Part shown: piece by piece, positions 22,626 to 33,273 of the stretch
Position numbering within the stretch: position 1 is the stretch's first letter
How the letters are laid out: each line of letters opens with the position of its first letter
NCBI GenBank assembly: GCA_022497155.1
Contig: MU385794.1
Span: forward strand, 62,001 to 126,000
DNA: 64,000 nt
Direction of reading: 5' to 3'
Source of the DNA: Whalleya microplaca
Lineage: Eukaryota; Ascomycota; Sordariomycetes; Xylariales; Xylariaceae
Made by a program: the position numbers and the translations under genes
The notes under the pieces: model-generated
Database searches by the model: none
The model's input: only the letters and a program-made list of their open reading frames with translations
Told to the model about the DNA's origin: nothing

Positions 22626-24205
22626 TCACGTGTCTTCTTTGTCAGTATTCATTGAGACCTTGGGGGCCCAGCTGTTGCTTCTTGATCTTTGAGTTGTCCT
22701 TTCACTACTTGTTGATCTCTGCTGTGTCGTGGTTTGGCTTCTTGATCTCTGTGGTGTTATGTCATCATCGTATTTTACATGAACGTCCATAGTCCGCATG
22801 ATACCGTTGTAGGTCACTAAAGTTATAAGTTAGTAGTTGTTGTATCTCTAGTTATCTTGTAATTATAGAGCATTCCCATTTTTCGATGGTTGAATGCGAA
22901 TGCGCGGCATTCTGCTTCAAAAATGGACCGAGGGGAGGGATAATGTTGAAGGTAACATACTGATAGCCTCTTCTGAACTATTTGGTGAAATGCTTCGGAT
23001 CTCGGTGTGGCCTGGTGGGCCGTGTCGGAAGTGGAGATTTTTAAGAGCAAGATTTGTCGTATCATCCGAGTGAGATAAATTCTTCTTTCTGTGGCTTATC
23101 TGGCTGCTACCGTACCCGCTCACTTTATATTCGTTGCTGGAACCACCAAATAAGGTTGGAAACCAGCTTTTCACCAGTGGGCGTAATGCAGGAGCACACG
23201 CAGCTGTAATAGCAAGGTTGACTTCAACCACTGAAAGTGTCATCTTGATATCGTAGTAAGGGTCACCCAACGTCGACGGGCTGTAGAAGAGTTGAACTAA
23301 TGCGACAACACGAGCAATGCTAATTGCGGTCACACTATGTTACGTATTAGTTGGGGTCAACAATAAATGACTGTCGAAGTATTGACTCACATTCCACCAG
23401 AGAGGAACAGGCAGATCACGGCGAGCTTGGTAGTCTTGCGCATATTCAGCCCCAGGAAGACATAGAACGGCAGTGCCAACACCAAAATGTCGGTCAAGAT
23501 AGTCAAGCTCGATATCGCGACATGAAAAGAGTTATCGATGCAAGTCGCGTGAGCCTTAACTGCCGCATCCCAGTTGGCCTGGACGGGTAGGCATTGTAAC
23601 AAAACTCCAAAAAATACACCTATCGCGTGGCCGGTGGTAAACATCAGCAGCCCATAGATAGCCCAGCGAACACCATTCTTTTGCCCGCCTATGCGCAGGA
23701 TAAACACAAGCACAGAGCATTTGACAAAGGCAAGTATGGGGTTATAGAAGATCTGGGCTAAATAATACCACCATGAAGCTGGTGCTGGATCATGTTCGGG
23801 TACATCTTCTTCTCTCCAACCAAAGTATCCGAGTTTGCAATCTAGCCCTCAAAAGTCAGGTGCGAACTTTTCCCCAGTCAGATATTCAACCTACACATAT
23901 AAAAGGGCCCACACATTAGTAATGCGCAGAGTTCTGCAGGGACCAAGAGTGTATCATCTGGACGAGCCGCCTCCGTCAGTATGAAGACCTAAAAGTTTTG
24001 GTTGTTCCTTCATGCCACGGTGAAAGCACTTACCTAAGCCCCATTGACGGGTGATCTTAAGTCTCGTCCATACCCTCAAAGAGAATGCCACCAGGGCCAG
24101 TATTGTGAAGAAAAATATGATAAAGACTGCTGCGGCTTGATGCGGTGGAGTTGGGATCTGTGAGACATCCGGGCCTTCAGGCCGTCGAATAAAGACAATT
24201 GCCAT
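22626..24205 (-). CDS. Seven-helix rhodopsin-domain (SAT4 family) membrane protein
   Basis: Five exons (24205-24034, 23957-23895, 23841-23391, 23334-22961, 22816-22626) give 416 residues and agree in phase. Hydrophobic helices include AAAVFIIFFFTILALVAFSL, DDTLLVPAELCALLMCG, YNPILAFVKCSVLVFILRI, WAIYGLLMFTTGHAIGVFFG, VAISSLTILTDILVLALPF, TTKLAVICLFLSGGIVTAIS and LAITAACAPALRPLVKSW. The LRVWTRLKITRQWGLDD, GCKLGYFGWREEDV-like and CAPALRPL signatures mark the fungal rhodopsin-domain (SAT4/PTH11-related) family. No CFEM domain is present. The C-tail ends in MRTMDVHVKYDDDI and Ser/Thr/Arg-rich sequence. The family is thought to sense extracellular cues, but ligands are unknown. The start is MAIVFIRRPEGPD. 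Confidence 0.85.
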
Positions 24206-26270
24206 TTTATCGTCCAACTCCTTAAAGACCACTACCTTTAACCTCGAAGGCTGCTGGAGAGCCAAATCGATGGCCGAAAAACAACAGGATTAGAACGGTA
24301 TTGGGCTGCGAGTGAAATGAGAGGGATCCGTTTCACTTCATCCAGCTCGGGTCTGGAGGATCAGGATACCACCAACAAGACCAGCGGCCGCGAGAGGATT
24401 GCCTTGGTTGATATCAAGATTCGTCACCGTCAACTTCATGACCAAGTCTTCACTACAATCCACAAATTGTTTCAAAGATGAATGAACGTCATGAATTGTA
24501 TCTACGGAGTCCGTGGTCCAAATACTCTAGAGATAAGTTCTAGCTAGTGAGGTCTAAGGTTACAGACATCGCCTTGTGGGACTACTACTCCTAGAATGCC
24601 AACCAGAATCGAAAGATTAAGGACGAACTGCCGGGGGTACAGTTGCCCAAAACCCAATGGGCTCCTTTGGAACACCTAGACCGCCCTACTGTCTCCCCGG
24701 CTGCCCTGTTTTTAAGACTATGCCATCCCATCACGCTAGTATTCTTGGATGCTACTCTACTCCTCTCTTATGCAGAACTTTAGCACAGGCCATCTCTCCT
24801 AAGTGCTAGTCTCGGTTGTAATCACTTCTTAGGATGATTCAAAACACACTAAAAATCTCGAAGTATCGGAATTCCTCGACTGCCAATTATATATCAGACT
24901 GCTTACCAGATCACATCAGACCCTGCGGATGGACCCTGTCGACCACGCGAGATCCTCGAGATGATTGTCTGATCGCGATTGAACCACCAGTTCTATTAGC
25001 TAGATGGTTCTCTGGGGGATCTTCGTGATGCCAGCGAGATATCGCAAAGCATATCCCAACCTTCCTACACCCTAATCGTTGGTACAAAGCTGCCCCTTCG
25101 TACTCGCCAACTATATTGCTAACTGATAATTACCTAAGTCTTAATCCTACTAAGTACTCCTCCATTGTAACTTATGTATCTTACGATAAGACGGAAATTC
25201 ACTAAGAGTAATCTAAGGGGTATTATGCGCATAGATCTATAGTAGCACCTTGTTCAGCCCATCCGATGGAATGGATGATCATTGTGGCAACATCGGGGCC
25301 TATGATACCGAACGAGGACCGTGCTTTTAGAGACCTGCCAATGATATCCTCTCTTCCTATGCGCGTGACTATGAATGTTTCTCAGAGGTTCTTAGGTCGT
25401 TGTGCTGAAAGTTCAATAAGTCAGTCTTGTTAGGTGTTCTGAATAGTGAGATTTTAGGACAACCCTTTCCAGCAGGCTTGTTCTCTTTCACCCCGATGAC
25501 AGAAAAGTGTCAGCTTTTGTTGACTTCTCATTTACTTAAAAGTTGATAGCACTCAATTAGACTGCAGCCACCTTTTACCGACTACACGGACTAGTATTAG
25601 TTGCAGGGATATGTCATCTAGAAATCTTCGGCCTGTTGCGCTCTGGCCTCATTTTTCGGGAATCCAAGACTTCGTTGCCTTGAAATTGAACGGGTCCCGC
25701 ACAGGGATACCTGTCGAGCTACCAGGGGTTTTCTCCTATCTCTTGAATGAGCTAACCACTTATGTCCTGTATAATGATTGCCTTTCCAAGCTAACTTATT
25801 AGAAAAGACCCCGAAGTGCTACATACCAGAATGCTGGTGTCAGCTTGTGCCAAGACAATTACTCTTACAATGAGCTTTGTAGCCCCGAGGCAACGAGATA
25901 GAAAAAGACTTTCTAGTTGATTGATATTGGGAGAAGAGAAGGGTGGCTCTAGTTTATACTTAGAGATTGCTCTTTATTTGAATGAGATAAGTGAGGAAAA
26001 CCTTACACGATATGAGTATGCCAGGCTCCACTGTCGTAGCTTGGGCTAATCGGAAGTTAACATGGAGTCTAGCAATTACTCCTAAGGGCGCCCAGAACCC
26101 CCTTCTTGATGATCTAACTTCCTATGTATATGCTTAGTTTTGTCAGTTTACGACCTCAACCTTCACTCATTCACTCTTTCTGGTCTAATCTATCACCTTC
26201 TTGGTTCACTATGGGCAAGACCCTCTGTCATTCGTTTTAGTATCCGAGGGATTGCTTTTCCGCGAGTGAG
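24206..26270. other. Intergenic, about 2 kb, no gene seen
   Basis: A long stretch without a supportable frame between divergently oriented genes. Confidence 0.5.
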
Positions 26271-28435
26271 ATGTTTTGGTCTCTCTTTCTGTCGGTAGCG
26301 GCCTCGTCGTTTGCGTGCTTAATAGCTGCGCAACCTATTCAAGCTGGCAGCCGGGTGCTATGTACGTCACCATCGCTCAAGACCATGATCTGCGCATACG
26401 ACCGCTGTTTCGGATGACTAACGCTTAACAGCTGCCGGCGAAACAAATATCTCCCCAGCTCAGGAGCTGATAGCAGGCTTCAATGGACCTGAAGCCTACC
26501 AACTCACTAATGCAGTCGTTGCCAGCTTATATAATATCGGGCTACCTAATATCTCCTTGTTCGGGTTCGGGAATGCATCGTCGGCGTCCGTGGGTTTCAC
26601 CTGCAAGGTGTTCCCCGGTGAAGAATCGTGGCCCAAGTTAGAAGACTGGGCCATTCTCAACCACCTCACCGGCGGTGCGCTAATCGAGACTGTACCTATC
26701 GGCGCTTCTTGTTACCTGGGGGAACATTACGATGCCACTAGGTGCCAGACCGTGTTGAATAACTGGACCGACTCTTACCTTCAGTAAGGGAGCCGCATCC
26801 CCGTACCTGAGGACTAGACTGACTTCATTAGTGATGATGACCCTACATCTGTTATGTGGCTATTACCTCAAGGGGCCACATGTTTACCTCAGAACGGAAA
26901 CATCTCTACCTGTGAATTAGGCAGCTATCCACCTTATTCAGTCAATGCGACGACAGTGGCACAGGTCCAACTCGCTATCAATTTTGCACGCAATACAGGC
27001 ATCCGTCTGGTAATACATAATACAGGCCATGACTACTTGGGTAAATCGACTGGCGCTGGTGCATTGTCAATATGGACGCATAATTTTAAGGCAATCGAGT
27101 TTATCCAGAACTACACTTCTTCTTCGTCATCTTACAAAGGCCCAGCTTTCAAACTCGGGGCAGGCATTCAGGATTTCGAGTTGTATGAGGCAGCAGACAA
27201 GGCTGGCGTTACTGCCATGGGTGGAGAAGGCCGAGTAAGTTGTGCTGCTGCACCTATGACAGATACCATACTAATGCGCATCACAGACAGTGGGGGTAAC
27301 TGGTGGATTCACGCAGGGTGGCGGACACTCGCCTCTGTCGCCGAAATATGGCATGGGTGCCGACCAAGTTTTGAGCATTGATGTGGTGACTGCCGATGGT
27401 CAATTCCTCACTGCCGACGAGCAGAATCATTCGGACCTTTTCTGGGCCATACGGGGTGGCGGCGGCGGAACTTTCGGAGTCGTAACGTCCATGACAGTTA
27501 AAGTATATCCGAAGATGACTGTATCAGGTAAGTCATCTCTATTTCTCACTGTTAGTATATCGCTTATATAGCCAGGGATGACTTGGACTGTTATATCTGG
27601 TGACAATGAAACCATCACCAACGACCTGTTTTGGGCCGGCATCTCAGCTTATTGGTGCCGGTTCCCGGGCTTTGCTGAGGCCGGCAGCTACGCTTACTCT
27701 ACACTGTTCCCGACCGGGCAATCTGGATTTATCTGGGATATGCGACCCTGGATGGTAGCGGGAATGAACTTGACAGAGTTCAAAGCATTGGTCGCACCTT
27801 TAATAGATGAATGGGATGCGCTCGGCTTTGCAGTCGAGCCTACTTACTTCGAGCACGACAACTTCCTAGATACTTGGAACAACCATTTCCCCGACGATCC
27901 AGTCGGCAACCCATATGTCCGCACAGTATCTCGCCTTTTCCCCAAGGAAACCTGGGTAAATCCGACTCTCCTAAATGAAACCGTTAATTCCCTGCGGAAC
28001 ATTGTCAACAACGGCTCGTCGCTTATCTCGTACAATACCAACGGTGCAGCACCAGAAGACGCCCCTCCAAATGCTGTCGTTCCAGCGTGGCGTGACGCCT
28101 ACATGTTCGCTATTGTTGGCACAGAGTGGTCGGCGGATGCTTCAGAGGAAGAGATCAAGGATATCAATATTAGAATTGATGGTTGGATTCAGCAGCTTCG
28201 AAAACTTACCCCCGGCGGTGGTACCTATCTCAATGAAGGCGATATCATGGAGCCCAACTTCGAAACATCTTTCTACGGATACAATAATTACATTCGTTTA
28301 TCATCCATAAAGGAGACGGTGGACCCCTGGGGTCTCTTCTTTGCGCAGACTGCGGTCGGAAGTGAGAAATGGTACATTACAGGCCAAGAGGACTGGCTGA
28401 CGAAACAAACGGGACAGCTATGTCCCAAAATATAA
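26271..28435 (+). CDS. Secreted BBE-type FAD-linked oxidoreductase
   Basis: Five exons (26271-26361, 26432-26783, 26832-27234, 27287-27527, 27576-28435) give 648 residues. The N-terminus [20 protein letters not shown] is a signal peptide. The FAD_binding_4 (PCMH) domain runs from [21 protein letters not shown] (the His of GHD is the usual covalent FAD site) through [15 protein letters not shown], then [32 protein letters not shown] and [18 protein letters not shown]. The C-terminal berberine-bridge domain is seen in [23 protein letters not shown]. Related enzymes oxidise alcohols, sugars or phenolics and often occur in secondary-metabolite loci. No other biosynthetic core is nearby. The last intron uses acceptor CCAG, which restores [10 protein letters not shown]. 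Confidence 0.9.
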
Positions 28436-29205
28436 GAATCTATCTGACCAGTGCAGAAGTTATCAGACGCCTTGACCTTGACTACCAGTCGCTTGGCTAT
28501 TATTTAATATTAAAAGCGGTTTAAGCATATCATATAACTCGTTCAAATCACTTGACGGGATAATATTCAGATAGTAAGAAGCAAAGGTGATATTCCACGC
28601 AAAGCTATAAAGTCATACTCCAAGGTGTTGAACCCGCTCACAGAAGTGAGACTCCCACCACCCACCCGGAGGCAACAAGAAGAGAACCACCACCGCCACC
28701 CTACCACCACCTCCACCCTACCATACCGACACCTCATTAAACATTAGACATTAAACATCAAACATGAACCACCGGGGGAAAAAAACAAAAACGCCGTACG
28801 CCCTAACCCTACCGACGCCCCCTTAAACACTAAACAGTAAACATCAAACATGAACCATCGGAAAATACAAAAACGCCGTACACCTTAGGGGCATACCCAT
28901 GCCATAACGAAAAACAAAAAGAAAACAAAAAATACATATTAATAGCAATAGCAATAGCAAGTGCAGACCATAGGTTAAAACCAGTTGGAATGCAGGTCCA
29001 GAGCGCAGCGTAGACCAAAGCATGAAACCAAGGGTCAGTGACCCTGGCCATGAAAACCGGGAACCGATAACCGTCCAGCCGAACCAGAGAGATAACCCAT
29101 GCCATGGCAACCTTGAATGTCCTCGAGGGGACCCTATGTCGGGAGACCAGATTCCAAATGAGACCAGAACCAGACCGAGCCAGACCAGACCAGGCTCACC
29201 CAAAG

Positions 29206-29640
29206 AGTGCGTTGACCGGAGCAGCTGCGGTGTTCTTGGACTTGAGGGGGTAGAAGACTCTTCGATGCTTGCGTTGGAGGCTAGGCAAGCATAATAGTGC
29301 ATTATCCGGAGCAGCTGCGGTGTTCTTGGGCGTTAGGGGGGAGACTCTTCGTTGCGTGCGTCGGAGGCTAGGCAGGCAACATGATGCGTTTTCCGGAGCA
29401 GCTGCGGTGTTCTTGGCGAAAAGGGGGAAGAGTCTGCCAACTTGCGTCGGGGACTAGGCAAGCATAATAGTGCATTATCCGGGGCATGCTGCGGTGTTCT
29501 TGTCGAAAAGGGGAAGAGTCTTCTGGCTTGCATGGGGAGCTAGGCAAGCTCAATGGTGCATTATCCGGAGCATGCTGCGGTGTTCTTGGACAAGTGTAGT
29601 GCCTGTGCTTGCGTCGGAAACTTGGCAAGCAAGGACAAGC
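29206..29640 (+). repeat. Minisatellite, about five 86-90 bp units
   Basis: The block CCGGAGCAGCTGCGGTGTTCTT recurs at 29216, 29306, 29393, 29479 (CCGGGGCATGCTGCGG) and 29565, spaced 90, 87, 86 and 86 bp, with a shared GGCTAGGCAAGC-type tail and TGCATTATCCGG junction in most units. Confidence 0.85.
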
Positions 29641-29689
29641 AATGGATAATATCCCTAGACAAGCCAATGGTCAGCTATCACGTAGAAGG

Positions 29690-29960
29690 AAGACAAAAAA
29701 ATGAAACAGAATACGAAACAAACAAGGAAACAATAGAAAAGGGGGACAGATGGGGGAAACATAGGAAATAAACATAGAAAAGCAGGGCAACGATACGAAA
29801 TGGGGAAGGATGGGGGAAACAGGGAAAAAAATAGGAAAAGGGGTACGATAGGAAAAGGGGGACGACAGGAAAGGGGGGACGATAGGAAAACGGGGGCGGT
29901 TGGGGGGGAACATAACAAATCAACAAGTAGACATAGGAAATAAACATGGGAAATAAACAA
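29690..29960 (+). repeat. Purine-rich strand tract
   Basis: The plus strand is a run of GGAAA, GGGGGAC and GATAGGAAAA units with very few pyrimidines. Confidence 0.8.
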
Positions 29961-30117
29961 AACGACAGTAAGAAAGAGGGAAACTTATCATCATATTGTC
30001 ACGTCAATGTGACATGTGAGCCTGGTTCTGGGTCTGGTCTGACTGGTCTGGTCTGGTCGAGTCCGCCGCTTATCCTCCACTGTCCACACTTCGACGGGAC
30101 TGGTATGCTGGCCGCGA

Positions 30118-31748
30118 TCACTGAGTGGTGCTTGTCAGCTCGAATCGACGCCGCCTATCTCGGACGGGTCGAGCAGGTTCTTCTGCGTGGGGTGCAGAGG
30201 AGCCGCTTGATCGCTGCACACTGCGTCGGTTGAACGCAGATTCTTCCGACCCTTGCATGCTGCGGTGTCTAGAGACGGCACTCGAGCGTTGTTGTTCACG
30301 GCGAGAGTTGACAGACGGGCGTGACTGTTGACGAGAGCTTGACCCCTGTTCATGGATTGAAGAGAGGCCAAAGTCATCGACTACAGCGACGCTGTTGAAG
30401 GGCGCCATAAGCAAATCACTCCGATATGTGTTGATGAAATCAGCAAATGGGAGATCTTGGCCAGCATACCTGCCGTAGCGAGACACCCGCTCGGGTTGCC
30501 ACCAGAAGAGGAGCCACTGCCACCAGTGACGTCCGAGGACGTGGTGCAGATTCTCCACGGTTCCGAGGTCCCACGGGTCCTGTCCGTCGAAAGTGCTCAG
30601 GCGAAGGCGCCACTCTCCCCCTTCGTTGTACTTGAACGCAAAATGGAATCTTCTCAACTGATTGCAGTACTTGCTCTCAATAACCACGGAGTTTCTGAAG
30701 AGCAGAAGGTAGAATTTGCGCATGGTACACATGATGAGGACCATTACAACCATAATGGCTCCCATGATGACCGAGCCCGCGAATGGCACATATAATACCT
30801 TGTATCTGGCTACCGCAAACAGCGAGATGGCAGATGAGAAGACAGAATCCAGTGCCAAGAACAAAAGCACGTACTATAATGTTTAGAGTCAGAAATGCCC
30901 TTGCTACAGAGTTGGGTGGATCATCAGAATAACCGGTGCCCGGTTCAGATTTCTGAGCACCGCACCTGACATGCAGTAATAGGAGATTGATGCTATGAAT
31001 CAGGACGAAAGAATAGAAACAGTAAGTTTGCTTACCAAGTACGGCTTGATTGTCCGGAGGTAGACTGCCACTTTGAGGTAGTCACAGAAGTGATCGTACA
31101 CTGGGAGACACCGACGGAGTCTCGAGCAGTGATAGACCCTATCTGATAACCCGAAGTTGCAGCCAAAGGGGCACTTGCGGAGGCGACGTCCTATGAGCTC
31201 AGAGTAAGCATGTTAAAATCGAATCAGGATAAACTTAAAGTAATCTCACCTTCTTCATACGGAATCCACATGAAGTTCGAGGCATCTCCCCTAGCGTCCC
31301 ACCCTACTTCGGGATCTGCTTGCATTATGTTCTTGGAAGGGCTGTTGGGAGGTCTCCACTTGCGATCACAGAACCAAGTAATAACAAGGCACTGGACCCA
31401 AGCGCCCAGCCAGACAGCCTTGATGAAGACCGACATAACCAAGAGAGCGAACCCAAGAGGACGGTTGCCGGCGAAGTCGTTGCTGAGAAATGTCTCCTTA
31501 GGCGCAATGAGCCGACACCAACACAGGTACTAGACATTGGTGAAGGTCGACGCGACTACATCCGAAGTTAATAAACAGATGTAATAAACAGCAGTGATAA
31601 ACAGCAGTGATAAACAGCAGTGATAAACAGCAGTGATAAACAGCAGTGATAATAATTCTAGGGATTGCTTACAGAGGAACATGAGGAGCAGCAAGGGGCC
31701 AAGGTGGAGGAATCGGTCGATCCTTTCACGCATTCGGAACGACGGCAT
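30118..31748 (-). CDS. Divergent DHHC palmitoyltransferase-like protein (DHFC)
   Basis: Three exons are firm: 31529-31250, 31190-31036 and 30873-30118 (397 codons). A likely first exon, 31748-31673 (MPSFRMRERIDRFLHLGPLL), ends at GTAAGC in phase 1, but exon 2 needs phase 0, so that join is unresolved; ATG 31436 is a fallback start. Membrane helices flank a DHHC-like cysteine region: RKCPFGCNFGLSDRVYHC, then SRLRRCLPVYDHFC and DYLKVAVYLRTIKPYL. The nucleophilic Cys is kept in DHFC (31084-31095). One zinc Cys (HCSxC) is Leu and the downstream Cys is lost. After the fourth helix come a soluble FAFKYNEGGEWRLRL region and a basic Ser/Arg-rich tail. The family S-acylates proteins at ER/Golgi membranes. 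Confidence 0.7.
31583..31650 (+). repeat. 13-bp tandem repeat (about five copies)
   Basis: The unit is CAGCAGTGATAAA. It lies in the presumed first intron of the palmitoyltransferase-like gene. Confidence 0.9.
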
Positions 31749-32385
31749 GATGGCGATGGGGGTGACGATGATGATGACGATGATGATGATGGTGATGATG
31801 ACGAGGATGTTAGTGATGACAAAAAAGATAGGGGTGATGATAGGGGTAATAATAAAAATGGGGGTGATGATATGGGGAAAGGTGGATGTGAAGATGGGAA
31901 TGAAGAATTGTCACAAAATGCTGTGCTGTTTTGTGACAAGAGTGTTGAGAGGAAAAGGAAGAAAGTTCAGGAAAAACGGAGGAGGGAGGGGTTTTAATAC
32001 TCAGAGGATATCAACATTATGGATATCAACAACAACTCTCGACCATTCGGTTGCCTAGCGCTGCAAAAGAAACAGAACAACTATGATATCCTCTACAAGC
32101 TTGACTGCTTGTTGCTAGGTAACGTACCAAATCAATGTTGTCGGTACTCTTACAAGACAGACTTATTGATACACAAGAATTGAGAAGTAGTAGTTTCAAA
32201 ATATGATGTATGTGTGAACATATTAATCGTAACTCGTTAATAAAGGCAAATCGCCCGTTGGGGATGGTATAATAGCCAACACTATATAGTATTTGCAAGA
32301 CTCGTTCGCTTTGCTCCGTTGAACTCAAAACTCTGGCGCGAAACCCTTGTAGCCCCTATCGGACGCCATTGATCCTCCTAGTTCC
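31749..32385. other. Promoter-side spacer with GAT/GAC microsatellite
   Basis: GATGATGAC-type triplets run from about 31757 to 31880 just upstream of the palmitoyltransferase start. A plus-strand Asp-rich frame is a product of this repeat. No other gene is seen. Confidence 0.6.
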
Positions 32386-33273
32386 TTATTTATTGCAAAC
32401 ATTGCGCATCCAACGGTGGGCCGCATCCGAGCAAGTTGGTACGCAGCCATGACAGGCATCTTGTACACACCACTGGAGATGATCAAACAGCCAGTTGCCA
32501 ACGTAGAACCACTTTGAGTGACAGAATTCGTGCGTGGTCATCTCACGGACATCACCAGGTCCACCGGCCATGAAGTTACAGCAATTTGCCACCATACAAC
32601 TATATGAGAACAGCGGTTAGTAAATGTCTATACAGTAGGTAGCTAAACAGTAGAATTGTTCAAAATGAGAAATCATTATTCTTTAAAATGGCGGACAAGG
32701 GGATAAACACAATTCTAGAATACGTACTCATAGTAGCATTTGGGGAGCTTGCGGATAGGCACTTTATCATTCTCACCCGCAAGGGTGAGGTTGCCGTTCA
32801 TATTGTTGTCTTCGCCCCACTCTGTGGTGTTCATATGCAAGTGTGCATTGTTCGGGTTGAAGTAAGCTAGAAATGGACTATATGTTGTTAGTACTCTCTC
32901 TTTTGAGACAGGCGACATATCACAAGAAGCTCCGAGACCTGCCTCAAGAGACTGATCCCTGAGTACTCCAATCAGGAATGATTTCTCCTGAAACAGGCCG
33001 GAGGGAAGAATTCAAGAGATTAGATGTGACTTACTCTTCTCCGAACTCGTCGGCGTCACCATCTGTATTGTCGGCTCTCGTTTGCCTTGTATGTCTTGCT
33101 GGTTCAGAGTCCTTAGAACAGGATATAGTGGTGGAAGCCTTGTTCTCAATAGCTTGGGTCGTATTTGCCATGGCCGACAAGGTGGTCGTTGATGTAGATG
33201 CTGACGGCGTTGGCATTGCTGAGGTGTGCGTCACGACGGCTAGCGCCCCGATAAAAGCGGTGGTGAGTTGCAT
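32386..33273 (-). CDS. Secreted cysteine-rich protein (effector-like)
   Basis: Three exons (33273-33035, 32958-32728, 32599-32386) give 227 residues with consistent phases. The start MQLTTAFIGALAVVTHTSA is a signal peptide, followed by a Ser/Thr-rich stretch. Exon 2 is opened by acceptor ACTCAG, giving GDQSLEAGLGASCDMSP and YFNPNNAHLHMNTTEWG. Exon 3 is Cys-rich: CYYDCMVANCCNFMAGG, THEFCHSKWFYVGNWLFD, LQWCVQDACHGCVPTC and RMRNVC-type spacing, with about twelve Cys overall after the leader. No known domain is recognised. A secreted, disulphide-stabilised protein is likely. A TATA-like CATAAATA lies about 195 bp upstream. The shadow ATG at 33309 is less likely because it would bury the signal peptide. 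Confidence 0.7.

Larger units (their letters stand above)
28436..30117. repeat. Repeat-rich, low-complexity gap
   Basis: This 1.7-kb stretch holds an imperfect 86-bp duplication (about 28720-28890), CCAGA-type short repeats (29155-29200) with an inverted counterpart (30015-30060), a minisatellite (29206-29640) and a purine-rich strand (29690-29960). The minus-strand frames rich in Phe/Pro/Ser are products of base composition, not genes. Confidence 0.75.

Noticed and set aside
28795..28815. CCCTAACCCT telomere-like sequence
   Set aside because: Fewer than two telomeric units and no array; embedded in the 86-bp duplication.
29655..29960. Phe/Pro/Ser-rich minus-strand frames
   Set aside because: Direct translation of a polypurine/polypyrimidine tract.
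31633..32058. Met- and Asp-rich plus-strand frames
   Set aside because: Created by the GAT microsatellite upstream of the palmitoyltransferase.
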